This document shows positions 23,764 to 36,000 of a DNA stretch of 64,000 nucleotides, piece by piece. Every line of letters starts with the position of its first letter. Within the stretch, counting starts at the first letter, position 1. The notes under the pieces were generated by a model. It did not search any database. It was not told where the DNA came from and saw only the letters and a list, made by a program, of their open reading frames with translations. The stretch covers positions 222,133-286,132 of the forward strand of contig NW_006768774.1 of the NCBI RefSeq assembly GCF_000204055.1, in the 5' to 3' direction. The position numbers were made by a program, and so were the translations under genes. This DNA comes from Melampsora larici-populina 98AG31 (Eukaryota > Basidiomycota > Pucciniomycetes > Pucciniales > Melampsoraceae).

Positions 23764-24688
23764 GGGCCCGTTTGGTTTGGTCGGTCACATATTATGTGAC
23801 CGACTTTTACACCAAAATTGTTACATACAGTGATATAATATATGGACCATATATTACCCATATAGTCGCTTTTACATAGCCGTTCGGTTCGAATATGTGA
23901 CGTCAATATCTCATCGCACATCTTCAGATATTCGTCCAAATAGAGATACAGCCTTTGGGCTGTATCTACAGCCTCTTTCTCAATCTGCCCCTCCCCAATC
24001 TATCTACTTCGTCCATACCCTTCTCCTTATCTCGATACCCGCACACCCTCTTTCCAACGTCTCTTTTTATTCCTCACCTTTCCTCTCTCCTTTGCTCAGC
24101 TATCCTCAAAGATTCTTCCTCCAGCTAGTTCATCAAACTCGCTATCAAATTCGATATTAGTTTCCAATTTCATGATTCTTTTATCTACTCCAACTGGCTA
24201 TTGAACTCGCTAGTAGTCCTCAATTCAATCGATCTATCATTAAATCCCTATTAGTTCTTGATTCAATCGATCCTTTTATTCACTTTTTGGCCATTGAATC
24301 AAATTCAATATTAGTTTCCAATTCCTCGATTTTTTTTATGAAGCTTGTTTGTAGGTGAACGAGAAGAATGATGAGAATGGTCTTTAATGACTGTTTGATT
24401 TTTTATGAAGCTCGTTTGTAGGTGAACGAGAAGAACAAAGAGGGTCTTTAATGACCGTTTTGATTTTTTTGGGGGGAGCAATCGAACAGATTGTATCTCG
24501 TTACAATCATTACCGAACAGCGATATGATCAACGGAGGTCAACAGACGTCTGTTGACCTCCGTTTGGATTTCTGTTTGGTAATCTCAATTCCCGAAATAC
24601 GAATATCTCTATCTGCCCCTTCATATAGGGGCAAAATGAGATTTCGTTTTCAGGGCATATAATATGCGAAAAGGAACCAAACAGGCCC
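23764..24688. mobile_element. Tourist-like (PIF/Harbinger type) non-autonomous element, 925 bp
   Basis: It starts GGGCCCGTTTGGTT and ends with the inverted form AACCAAACAGGCCC. TTA flanks it on both sides (23761-23763 and 24689-24691), the usual 3-bp target of PIF/Harbinger elements. Subterminal CATATTAT segments also pair across the element. An internal tandem duplication at about 24338-24465 repeats a GAAGCTYGTTTGTAGGTGAA unit twice. There is no transposase. Confidence 0.85.
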
Positions 24689-24719
24689 TTACCCATTGGC
24701 CATTTGATTCTAATCCCCT

Positions 24720-24767
24720 GCTCACTCAAAGCCAAGGTGATCTTGATCACAGTGGCTTTGGGTGAGC
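24720..24767. repeat. Near-perfect 23-bp hairpin
   Basis: Two 23-bp arms separated by 2 bp pair with three mismatches; the arms begin and end with GCTCAC/GTGAGC. It lies 28 bp to the right of the Tourist-like element. It may be a small foldback element or a DNA hairpin; no gene is near enough for a terminator role. Confidence 0.6.
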
Positions 24768-25487
24768 AATTTTACATTCATATGGTAGGCTGCCTCACTC
24801 AATGAAAAGCCTAAAGGGGAGTGGTACATATTACTCACATGATGGGATTCACAATGATCCCATGTAAAGTTGTCCTGATGTAATGGTCAACCTTTGTTAC
24901 AAGCACAGCCCCCAATCACAAGCTGGCAGGCTAGTGCATCCCATGACTTGAAACCTTTTTTTAGTGTTTCTTTGGAAAGTTTCCAAACCACTGTGAGGCA
25001 GATTTTGGACTTTTCATATTTTTTTTTGAAAGTCCCCAAACTACCATGAGGCAGATTTTAACAAAGTATTGACCATGAGTTGACAAGCTATGGTACAGAT
25101 CTGGTTCAGTCATTGAAATTATCTCAACCAGGAATTGTCAAGGTGCTAACTTGTTTTTGTACCAATCTTGTCCAGTCATAAAAAAGATTCTTCCTGCCTC
25201 TATCTCAATATCCAACCTATAAACCAACAGCTGGCCTTCTTTTTCTATCACTAGAACGGCAGGGCAAGTCATCACTTCAGAACTATTCCCAGCACAGCTT
25301 CTTCCAAGCCATGCTCAATAACAATTGCACCACTTTTAAAAATGATTCAATTATTGAAGAAAACCTTTTACAAAAGCGCCAGACAGCCAGCCCAAATGGG
25401 AAGCCACCAAACTCAGTCTTATTGCATTTTTGACACTTTGAAAGAATAGTTATATTGTTGGACCTTGAACCTGCCAACAATACGGGA

Positions 25488-25752
25488 CCATTCCAGCTCT
25501 TCCAAAACAGTCACATCCTTGTATGGAGATAGTACAAGACTTGGGGAGCCATACAGTCTCTATTCAGGAATGTGGTTGTTTTGATAGAGCTCAAGTGGCC
25601 CTGTATTGTCCCTCGAGGCCATTTCTGTTCTTTCACAATGACCATGTCAACAGTCTGTATCCAGAGATGTGGTTTGAGCGCTGTCCAAACAACCACTTCA
25701 ACTGTATGTATAAATACAGAGACGTGGTTGTTTTGGAAGAGCTGGAATGGCC
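25488..25752. repeat. Inverted-repeat unit with about 40-bp arms (MITE-like)
   Basis: The left arm CCATTCCAGCTCTTCCAAAA reappears inverted at the right end, and similarity continues for roughly 40 bp. A further partial copy of the right arm follows at about 25796-25842, and a partial internal copy near 25570. This looks like a short TIR element with internal duplication. No clear target duplication was identified. Confidence 0.55.
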
Positions 25753-25956
25753 ACAGGTGCAGAGTACACACATGTACAGTCTCTATACATGGAGGTGGTT
25801 GTTTTGACAGAGCTGAAGAGCTGAAATGGCCCCAAGTGGTATCAAAAGGGTTTACAAAAGTGAACTCTAGAGGTTTGCCTAGGACAAACTGGCAAAGCGT
25901 ACTATGTAGTAATCACATTTAGCTTAGAGTGAATATGCAAAGAAAAACAAAAAAAC

Positions 25957-25988
25957 AAAAGAAAAGAAAAGAAAAGAAAAGAAAAGAA
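25957..25988. repeat. (AAAAG)n microsatellite
   Basis: About six tandem AAAAG units within a purine-only tract. Confidence 0.85.
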
Positions 25989-27555
25989 ACCATGAGCCCT
26001 CAGTGCCCTACATCTCAAGGAGACATTGTGAGTAAGGAGTGGATTACTAAACACATGGTTTGTAATGAACAAAGAAGAATGTTTTCAGAACAGCACACAA
26101 CCCTTGTGACAATAATGCGCCACTTGGTGAGAGTAGAAGCTAGAAATTCTGACCATCACAAATGGATCAAGCATGTCTTATTCCAAATCCAAATGGGCCA
26201 GCTAGAAGAATCAAGTGTTGGGATGTGACCCTCCTATTCTACCGAAAGCGCGCCAGGGCGCGCCTCTTTTTTCAAGGCCGCGCCCCCATCCTGTCGGGTC
26301 AGGGCCGGCATAAAGAGCACACCGGATCGGGGTAGGTCGGGGCTTCCATCAAATAATTCAGTTTGATCGAAAGAAATTTGTAAAACAACCCCGCCAAAAT
26401 GATGAATTCTAAATTGGTACCCATCTTCTTATCTACTTTTACTGGTAAGTTTTTCATTTTCAAAACTTCGAATGTTATCTTTTGTCTGAACCAAGCGATA
26501 CACCTTTCGTCCATTCACCCTTGATGTTTTTCGAGATAGGCGTCATTTCAGGAATAGTACGTTAAAAAGAAACTCTTTCTACATACTGTTTTCTGGAAAT
26601 TATGTCTTTAATTGAGATTTGAAAATTCGAACGCTCGCAGTATATCTTTCAGCCTCCACTTTTACAATACAACAAATCTATCAATGAGAACAATGAAGCC
26701 CAAGCAATGAAGCAAAATCAAGAGAAGTCAAACTCGATATCTAAAGATGATTCTGATCAAATTGAAAAGAAATTATAACGTTCGATAGGCATTTTCAGAT
26801 CATATCAAAGATCGATTGAGTTTTATCACACTTTTTATATCACTAGATTCCTTGACCAAATCAAACGTGGCTGTACATTATGTAAAATTAATTACTTGCT
26901 TAAGAAAACAAGCCTCATTGTCGAATGATAGCAAACTGCAAATGAAAGAAGTCACGAACCCGCGACCGTCCCGCTTTCTGACTGCTGCCAAGAAAACAGA
27001 ATCGTCCCGTACCTTAGGTTGTGTCAGTGTTTATGACATAGGCTTGTAGTTTACTGCTCTGATAAATTCGACCCTACACTTTGGTAACAGTCTGCCTTGG
27101 CATGGATGTCGAGAGATCCGCGATGCAAAAAAGCCACCCTCGCTCTCATCTAATACCACGCTGGTTAAATGCTGTTTTCCATCAACGCTTTCATCTTCAA
27201 AGGGCCTCAACGGGAAGGATAAGGGTCTCGAGGCGCGGTGAATGATGTGGCCCTTTCCAATGACAAAGCACATTCGGGTATGATATTACATATTTCCTGG
27301 AAACCATCCCCGTAAGGGACTAGGGCACAATCCCAGCCAATCTCATAAACCCTTCAATATCACATGGCAAGATACTATATAGCTCGGGCAATCATCTCGC
27401 GTTTCGTTGCGACTCGACTCTTCACAAACCTTTTTCCAAACCAGTTTTTCATAACCCACATTTGCATTCATCCTATCTCATCCTTAGTTATCAATTGTTG
27501 CACATAGTTGACCCCAAGATCTATAATCGTTTTAACAATTCCAATAAAAGGAACC
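25989..27555. other. Intergenic, with a possible signal-peptide exon
   Basis: At 26399 an ATG opens a short hydrophobic frame (MMNSKLVPIFLSTF) that ends at a GTAAGT donor, as seen in small secreted-protein genes. A later open segment (26640-26778, ending in KKL and a stop) is Asn/Gln/Ser-rich. I could not join the two with consistent phase, so this is at best a decayed or mis-split gene. GC-rich palindromic sequence occurs at 26245-26310. Confidence 0.25.
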
Positions 27556-27915
27556 ATGAATTACTCCGTACGATCAATCATCGTCTTGGCTTTGGCTTTT
27601 TGTGTCTGCGCTATCAATGCCCAGACCCAGACTGAAACTACTGTTGACCTGTAAGCTATCAAATCATGTTCTCAGATCCCTTTCATTCTTACTTACATGA
27701 ATTTATCTTTGACACCCACTTAGTAAAAAAGCTCCCAAAGATGACAGAGCTGCTCTAGCTCTCAAGAACGCAGCCGCAGCGTGAGTCAAAAGTTTCTACT
27801 TTGATTTCCTTCATTGTGATACACGCGTCAATGATGTTCTCAAACAGATCTCTGATAAAAACTGAATTGACATGATAGAATGCAAGCTGGTGGCCATGGA
27901 CTTCCTGGTTTGTAA
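27556..27915 (+). CDS. Small secreted peptide precursor, 62 aa (possibly truncated)
   Basis: Exons 27556-27650, 27724-27780 and 27879-27915 give 62 aa with consistent phase-2 introns. The N-terminus is a clear signal peptide (VLALAFCVCAINA, likely cleavage after NA). The remaining 40 or so residues are rich in Thr, Ala and Gly, with no cysteine after cleavage. The stop is TAA at 27913-27915. After it, the same frame stays open for 28 more codons (Gly-rich, then ERSELDLISKL) to a TGA at 28000. Either a recent nonsense change shortened the protein or a 50-bp intron with a GTAAGA donor at 27912 removes the stop. Function is unknown; secretion is inferred from the signal peptide. A TATA-like TATATAG lies about 180 bp upstream. 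Confidence 0.65.
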
Positions 27916-28002
27916 GACGTCCAAGGGGCCGGAAACGGTGTCGGTGGTGGAATCGCTGAAAGAAGCGAACTCGACCTCATTTCAAAACTGTCTGCAACCT
28001 GA

Positions 28003-31000
28003 AGACTAGTGCATTATTATCATTTTTTCTTAGGTTGTAATTCCTCTATTGTTGCTATGGAAGTACAAAGATCATATTGTAAATATAGACCAGAAGACTT
28101 TGCGTTCAAAATTTACTTGTAAGATTGAGAAATCTATCAAATCACATTTTGGCAATCATAGTGCATTTCGTCCTCGAATCCTTCCTGACCAATCAGATTC
28201 TCATTGGTTCAAAAAATTCATGAAAGATTTATATTGATCCAAAAAATTCATGGAATTGAGTTGATTTATGTTACAAGAAACACCTTAGAACCCAATCCAC
28301 TGCTCAGTTTGTTTGTCTTTGACTGAGACCAAAATAAAAACTAGAGGAATCGCGTTCGAATACCAGTGCAGCTGGACCTGTGAGAGAGAGCACTTGAGGT
28401 ATAAGTCACACTGGCCATAAATTGTTCAATGTTCACCCAGACATCACATTGAACAAGTTCTATTGGTATACTACTAGCTAAGTATTTGTCTGTTTTGCCC
28501 ATGGAGTACGTGTTTAGGGGTGCAGGCTGTGCGTTCAACTGCACCAACATTCGACTGACAATGCTCTCAGAGACTGAGACCTGAAAGAGTACCTCAAACC
28601 AGCAGACATTCCTTGTCCAGATGATTCCCTAATTCCCAATTCAAATTTCTCTAATCAATAAACTGTACAACTCAAAACTGAGTTTGATTCATCCAATTCT
28701 ATTATCCTAAAATTCTTCTTAAACATTGGTTTTTACTCCAAAACATCATCAGCCTCCCGCCCACCCAGGCTATTGTGTGAAGTTAAAATCAAAAGAACAA
28801 AAGAGTTCTTTTCATTATCATACTCTTTTAAACTCTCAATTTTTTTGTTCAGTAAAATTACATATATTATACATTATCTCCAAGTGAGATTGTGAATATG
28901 ATCAAAATTGTAATTTTTCATGAGAAGACATATCACATCACACCTGAGCCATAGCACCCACATTACATATGTGCAGCAGGATGAGAAAATTGGGAGCTAT
29001 CATGTACATACAGAGCCACTCAGCTATTGGCTCATCTGAATGAGTATAACACATGTAATACCTTTTGTCATTTTTTTCAGCTTGACCAAAGCATTCCAAA
29101 AACTGACTACATACACTGACTCATAGTTTTGGTGTAATTCCATTAACTAAACTTCATGTAACACCCTTTCTGTTACTGTTGAATGGCTTTCCAAGTATTG
29201 CCTGAGTAGCTATGGAGGTATATGTAGTCAACTTTTGAGACAATTTTGTCAAACTGGAAAATGTTACATGATGCATCACATGTGATTTACTTATGCAGAT
29301 GAGTAGGGGACTGAGCAGACCTGTATGTACATGATAGCTAACAATTTAATCAGCTTGTTGCACATATGTAGTGTGGGTGTTATGGCTCAGCTGTGCAGTG
29401 ATAGATGTTTTTGTGACAAACTACAATAATGATCATTTTCCCATTCCCACTTGGGATAATGTATAATGTTTACTGTGATAGTTGTTATATTGAGTTACAA
29501 AAATCTGATACATAATGTCATGAACAGCAAGAGAATGGAAACAAGTGATGCCTTAAGATGATTCTGGGTAAATTTTCTGGAAAGCGGAGGAAGGTTTGCA
29601 AAGGGTTCTGAACCAAAGGAAAAAGAACTTACAAGAGTGCTACCAGCAAGAAATCCAGGGTGGGAAGGGAGGGCTATAAATGACTTGCTGAACTTGACAA
29701 TGACAATGATGATGATGAAATGGAAATCTAGACGGAATTGGTAACAAGAGGATCAATGTTAATTTATAAGTGTAGACAGGATGATGTCTTCTTACCAAGT
29801 GATAGTATAAAAATAATAACCCAACCTCAATAATCAAATTATTTATACTCAAAGTACTAATTCCCAATATCCCAATCAGTAAATAACAATTTAATTACAT
29901 CTATTCATGCAAGTTGCAGAGGATGGAAAACAGACTGGTGTGGGTCAGTTTCAAAACAGCTCCACAATCACAAAACTGGGAACTTTCCTGTAGTGTTTTT
30001 AGGCTAGCCACTAGATGTGAATGCAAAGAGGTGACACCACAGGTGTGGAGCTGCACTGACTCACGACTGACCCCCTGCTTTTGTGGGGTCAGAACTACTA
30101 GCAAAGGTGAACTTTTCACCAGGGTGTGGGTTTTTGGTTGGACACTCAGATCCCTCCACCTGCCTTCCTTGCAGACTATCAACTCTCCTTGTTTAGTCCA
30201 AGAGGGTGGTGCGTGGTTTTGGGAGGGCTCAGGCCTCTCTCAGGGATCAGCTAGACTCAAGGATCTCCATATCATTTCTGTATTCTAGCTGAAAGATAAG
30301 AGGACCTAAGAGGGGGATGCTCAGAAAATGATGAGGCTATGAGATTTCATACCCCAGGAAGGTGGGTGGGTGCAAAAAGCTATCAATGTCAAAGGGTGAG
30401 AGATCAATCAGAGAGCAGTGGAGTAGCAATGAGAAGCTTTCAGATTCCCCTGTATTGTAGAATCTGAGCTTCTCTTTGCCTGAGTACATGAGGCTTATGC
30501 CCTTATGGCTGACCTGTCTACTCCTATGCTCCCTCTCTCTCTACCTCATAGACACAATTCCAATTGTGTGCCTTGTTGAATCAGGCTTGTATACTGAGGC
30601 CTTGCCACAGCTTTGTCAGGGATTTGACTCTCCTGCCACACAAGGCCAACAACATTAGACCCCTTTATCAGGAAGTGTCTTCGAGTGCAATGGCGTTGAG
30701 TCAAAGATAAAAAATTTTAATAGTTGCTGGAATGGAATTTCAATCAATGTAGGGGGGGTTTTGGACATGGAAACCACCCTCAGAACTTCTGTTTTTTTAA
30801 GTTCATCTGCTTTCCATTCTTATGTCTATTTTTTTCTCAAGCTTGATATGATGCTAATGAATCTTGCCTGTGTGGCCACTAAGCGTGAACCCAGATACCT
30901 TGCATGATACCTTGCATCTAGAGCCAAGATTGAAGACGCCCATTCCCCAGTTACCAACAAGATATTTAATTATCTCATGATCTGTGCTTGGAAAGTGTTT

Positions 31001-31376
31001 GGGTGATTTTCAAACCATATGTGATACAACATGAGATGGAAAAAAGAGGTGTAGAAATCTATGAATGTACAATTTTTGGAATTTCAGATGTGGATACTGC
31101 TTTTTTACTCAAGGTCCCACACCTGTGGCCTTTGGCATGGTGCAGTTTGAACATGCTGCTTAGGGAAATCCAAATTCAAACAAGGTAGATGGTTAATACA
31201 TGATAAGGCAATGAGAAAAACAAGAGACATGACTGACTGATGAAGGGAACATTATCAATTTTATAAGGGCAAGAATACCATTCACCCCCTGGGTTTGTGC
31301 ATCCTGTAAGATGGTTTTTTTACATTTGAGAAGGATTGAACTTCAATCAAAGTGATTTCTGAGAAAGATCACCAAG
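28003..31376. other. Intergenic, repeat-bearing
   Basis: No gene supported. It holds an inverted-repeat element (28944-29390, listed separately) and a short TGACCCC/GGGGTCA hairpin near 30067-30092. Frames of up to 124 codons around 29.9-30.3 kb are overlapped on both strands by others and have no ATG-linked domain or signal. Confidence 0.5.
28944..29390. mobile_element. Long-TIR element without coding sequence (about 447 bp)
   Basis: The outer 100-120 bp on each side are inverted copies: CTGAGCCATARCACCCACAY at the left matches the right end inverted, and shared blocks ATATGTGCA and AGCTATCATGTACATACAG follow in the same order. Identity is moderate, so it is old. No certain target duplication was seen. 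Confidence 0.65.
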
Positions 31377-31780
31377 TTAGATTGAAGACTGACCGTAATC
31401 ATTCACTTTTTCAAAATGATAACTTGAACACTGTTGATTGCTTATTCCAGATCCAATCACTCCATTGTGGAGACAACCAACCATTTGTACCCAAAGATGA
31501 CCTATAGATATGATGTTGACATGATACAATTTCAAAGAAAGGTTAACAAACTCGAGTTAGGAAAAAGATTATAATCAAAACAAAAAGATCACAACTTACC
31601 ATTGTTTCCACACTGGGATGTTGGGCAAATATATTCTGAAAGGTCCTTATCATCGCACCTTGCTTCAGTCATATTTGTAGTAAATCCACCTTTACATTGA
31701 ATTGTTGGGTTGTTTTGTGCTAAAGCAATTTGTGTGATATACGTAAAAATGAATATCATATGATGAGATTGGAAGAGCAT
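31377..31780 (-). CDS. Cysteine-containing small secreted protein, 101 aa
   Basis: Two exons on the minus strand, 31600-31780 and 31377-31501, joined by a 98-bp GT-AG intron in phase 1; 306 nt close in frame. The N-terminus MLFQSHHMIFIFTYITQIALA is a signal peptide with likely cleavage after LA. The mature protein has six cysteines (QCKGG, RCDDK, ICPTS, QCGNN, GCLHN, QCSSY), an even number compatible with three disulfides, and one NMT glycosylation site. No family recognised. A longer upstream in-frame ATG exists, but only this start puts the hydrophobic core at the N-terminus. Secretion is inferred; a role at the host interface is only a possibility. Confidence 0.7.
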
Positions 31781-33092
31781 GGTGAATGGTGCGGCTTGAA
31801 AGAGAATGAAAGGATTTTTTATCGGAAGAGAGCTTTGGCTTTGTTGAACGTTGGATGAGAAACTTAGAGCGTGACCAGGAGAGCTGTAGATCAAGTCGTA
31901 GAGAAGACTTCACTGAACAGAAGCCTTTTAGTCTTGTACGTGCTATGAAGTAGGTTGACAGGCAGGTTAACCAACAGTTGACCTCAACCAGCACGAAAAC
32001 CATGCGCCACGAGCGGAAAAAGCAAGGACGCGGAACGGGTCGACTTGGACTTTAGGAAACTCGCCCGTTACCCATGGGCCATGAGGGTGGCCGTTGCTAC
32101 GACGATTTGCGACTAAACCATGCTGCAACGACAGGGGTTGTGAATGATCTGAAATCAAGGGTTGGAAAGAAGATATGAGATTCAATTTATTTGATCTTTC
32201 TGGATACCCCAAGCGACGAGGTAAGAGGGAAATGAATAAACTTTCAATTTGAACAACAAGGCAAGTCTCAAACTTGAAGAATTCCCATAAGAACTCAATC
32301 CCTCACACAACATCCGTATTGATGACATTTACATATTTTCGAAGTAAATTTTTATAAATCAACCACTTTTGATATACAATTTTTCTGAGTCTCAAAGGTA
32401 CCATTTGTGAATCTAACGATCTATAGAGAACCTAAAAATTTCAGATGTTATAGTTATTTTCTATCATCAAGCAAACTCACTAATTGTTGTTTCATGAGTT
32501 TGTTGCGATCTTTACATTAAATATTTTATTTGAAAAAGATGAAAGAGAAAGACTACTCCCTGATAAACGGAACATTAGAGAATTTCTGATATAGCAAAGG
32601 TAGGTAAATCTCCTGCCCGCATGTTCAGACAAAATGATAAAAAAGTTTTATCATTTTTTACTATACAAAATGCGATAAGCATAACAAACCGAATTGAGCA
32701 CTCAATATTGATTACTCAGTCTCACTTCAATCCAAACTTCCAGCAGCAAATGTGATGTCATCAAAATTAATTTAAATTTAATTCTTCACTCAAATCTCAA
32801 ATACAAAATGATCACCATCAAGATCAATTAAAGCTCTCAGTCAGTCTATTGAAATTAATTAATCTTCACTACACTCATTCATTCATTTCCATTTATTTTT
32901 TGTTTTTATACAACCTATTGACTAAAAACTTCTTTATTTGATGAAAAAAAAAGATTACTAACAAATTGAAACATCATCTTACACACACTACCAAAGAACT
33001 AATTAACTAACACACACAAACACGCATCTCTTTTTATTTTTTGGTATTTTTTTGGTCTTTTGTCTTACATTTATCAAAAAAAGAAATTCAAA
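31781..33092. other. Intergenic sequence between two minus-strand genes
   Basis: Promoter region of the 101-aa secreted protein followed by very AT-rich DNA leading to the 3' end of RPB2. No gene or repeat recognised. Confidence 0.5.
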
Positions 33093-36000
33093 TTAAATTA
33101 CCATATCTCCACGTACTATATTTTCACCTGCACTTTCAAATACAAACCTAAGAAAAGAATAAAAAAGAAATCAATGATCAAAAGAAGACGTGAAAAGATC
33201 AAAAACACTATAAAGAAAAAGAAAAAATAAGAAGAGTTGTTTTTCTTTCGGATGACTTACCTACTAGCTATATTCATAGATTGTAATTCTTGAAATAATA
33301 ATTTAGCAGCATAAGGAATATAAACTTGAGAAACTAAAGAAAAAAAAAAAGAAAAGTTCAGTAAAGATGATCATCTCTTATGTAATTAATGTTATCTTGA
33401 AAAAAAGACTCGAATTGTCTTAAGAAAACAAATCACTCAACTCGCTGTTTTATTTCTACAAGCTCTACATTCAAATGATTGTTTTTTCAAATTCGCAATA
33501 GCTACCATCCCACATCTATAAGATACCATATCCACCCCAAAAAAACTTGATCAGATTTAATTCAAACCAATTACCAAAAAAGAAAAAACACTTACATATC
33601 ACAAACGTGCACTCTATAAGCATCGCTCACATCAAACATTCTTTCTTTCAAAAACCCGGCAATTCCATGAGAGATCATACAATCTCTCTAAAAGAAAAGA
33701 AAAATCCATCCAAATAAAAAAACCCATCAATCTATGTTTTTTTTTTTCTCAAATGAAGAAATAAAGAAAGAAATCGAATATGAAAAAAATGAAACACAAA
33801 CAAACCTCCATTTCACCAAATCGAAGTCCACCATCTCTACTTCTACCTTCAACGGGTTGTCTTGTTAAGATTTGTACAGGACCTCTAGCTCTAGAATGAA
33901 TTTTATCATTCACCATATGTTTCAATCTTTGATAATAAGTAGGACCCAGATAACATTGAGCTCTAAGTTTTCGACCTGTATGACCATTATACATGATTTC
34001 TAAACCTCTAGATTGATATCCATTGTCTTTAAGTAAAGATGAGATCGCTTCTACTGTCACTTCACTAAATGGAGTGGCATCACCTTCATTTCCAGTTATA
34101 GTTGAAACTTTACTTAATAAACATTCAACTAAATGCCCAATGGTCATTCTAGATGGAATCGCATGAGGATTAATAATAATATCGGGACAAATTCCTTCGG
34201 ATGTGAATGGCATATCTTCTTGTCTATATAAGATTCCTACTGTACCTTTCTGTCCATGTCTAGATGCAAACTTATCTCCTGTTTCTGGAATTCTTGTAGA
34301 TCTGATTCTAACTTTGACAAACTTTAATCCATCTTGATTAGTCGTAATTAAGACTTGATCTATGATTCCATTTTCAGTTGATTTCAATGGCATCGAAACA
34401 TCTCGTTTAGTATGAGTTTTCATTCTTTGTCCTAATTCTTCACTATCAGGTGGAATAGGCGCAGTTTTACCAATTATGATATCATCACCAGAAACTCGAG
34501 TGCCAGGTGTGATGATCCCATCGTCATCAAGTTTTTCATATGTACCATGTTTCAATCTTAAAGTATTCTCTCTAGATGGTTTTTCAAATTCTTCCATTTG
34601 TAATGCACCTGCTTTCTTTTCTTGATCCATATACGATCTATAATAAAATGATCTAAAAAGTCCTCTGTCGATTGAAGATTGATTCATGATCACTGAATCT
34701 TCTTGATTATAACCTGAATAACAAAGAATCGCTACAATCGCATTTTGTCCAGCTGGTAATTCTCGGAATCTTAAATATTCCATCGATCTAGTGGTTGCTA
34801 ATGGTTTTTGTGGATAATATAATATATTCGCCATCGTATCCATTCTCATTCTGAAATTGGTTAAATAAACACCCATAGCTTGTTTACCCATGGCTGACTG
34901 ATATGTATTACGAGGCGACTAGCAAAATCAATCAGATCCTCATTAGTAAACATAATCAAGCCTGAGAAAAGATAGAAAAAAACCCTTACCTGGTTATGAT
35001 CAGGGAAAGGGATAATCGAAGCACAGATTCCTAAAATCATAGCAGGATGAATTTCACAATGAGTCCAAGTATGTGAATACATACTAGTGTTTCCTTTCAA
35101 TCTAGCAGCAGGATCAAAGACTTCTTTTGGTACTTGACCGGTTTCTTGATATTCTCTAGATTGTTCTAAATCTTCAGGTGTCATACAAATCATCACAGTT
35201 TCTTCTTCTTCTGCATCTAAATATTCTACGATTCCTTTGGCTACTAATTGACTCCATCCGAAAGGTTGTCCTTCATCTTCTGGTACGATCCCATTCGGAT
35301 CTTCAGTCCCTGTTACATACCCATTACTTAACCATTCCACGTGATCTTTTGTTAATAACAATTGTTGATTTTCAACAATAAATAATGGTCTACAAACTCG
35401 TCCTCCATCTGTAAACACTCTTAATTCTCTTTCTCGTACATCTCTTACAACTGAAACTTCAGGTTCGATATCACCACATCTTCTTAATCGTTTAATCGTA
35501 TCCAAAAGCTCGGCTGGTGAACGATGTACACCTTGCCATACTCCATTCACAAAGACTTTGGTCCCGGTTGCCATATCAGCTGAAAATTCATCTAAACTTT
35601 CCATCCCCCATTCTTCCAAAAATTCTACAATCGGAGCTGAAGGTGAACCCACTGAAATATACGACATCAATGCTAAATTCTTAACTAAACCACATGCTTG
35701 ACCTTCAGGTGTTTCTGCTGGACATACCATACCCCAATGTGAATTATGAAGTTGTCTAGGTTTTGCAATCTTTCCATCTCGTCCGATAGGTGTATTACAT
35801 CTTCTAAGATGTGATAAAGTGGATGCAAAGGTATATCGATTTAATACTTGTGAAACTCCTGCACGTGCTTGCATAGCTTTTTTCTGATCTCCCCAATTAC
35901 CTGTCGCTAATGAATACTTCAAACCATTGGTGATCGTGTTGGATTTAACAGCAGTGTTCAAATTGAATGGTTTTTGCATCTCGACACACTACGCATCAAA

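Noticed and set aside
28345..28420. GTTCGAATACC resembles a tRNA B box
   Set aside because: No matching A box, cloverleaf or acceptor stem could be drawn around it.
29901..30288. Overlapping frames of 93 and 124 codons on opposite strands
   Set aside because: Low-complexity overlap without domain, signal peptide or splice support; more likely repeat-derived.
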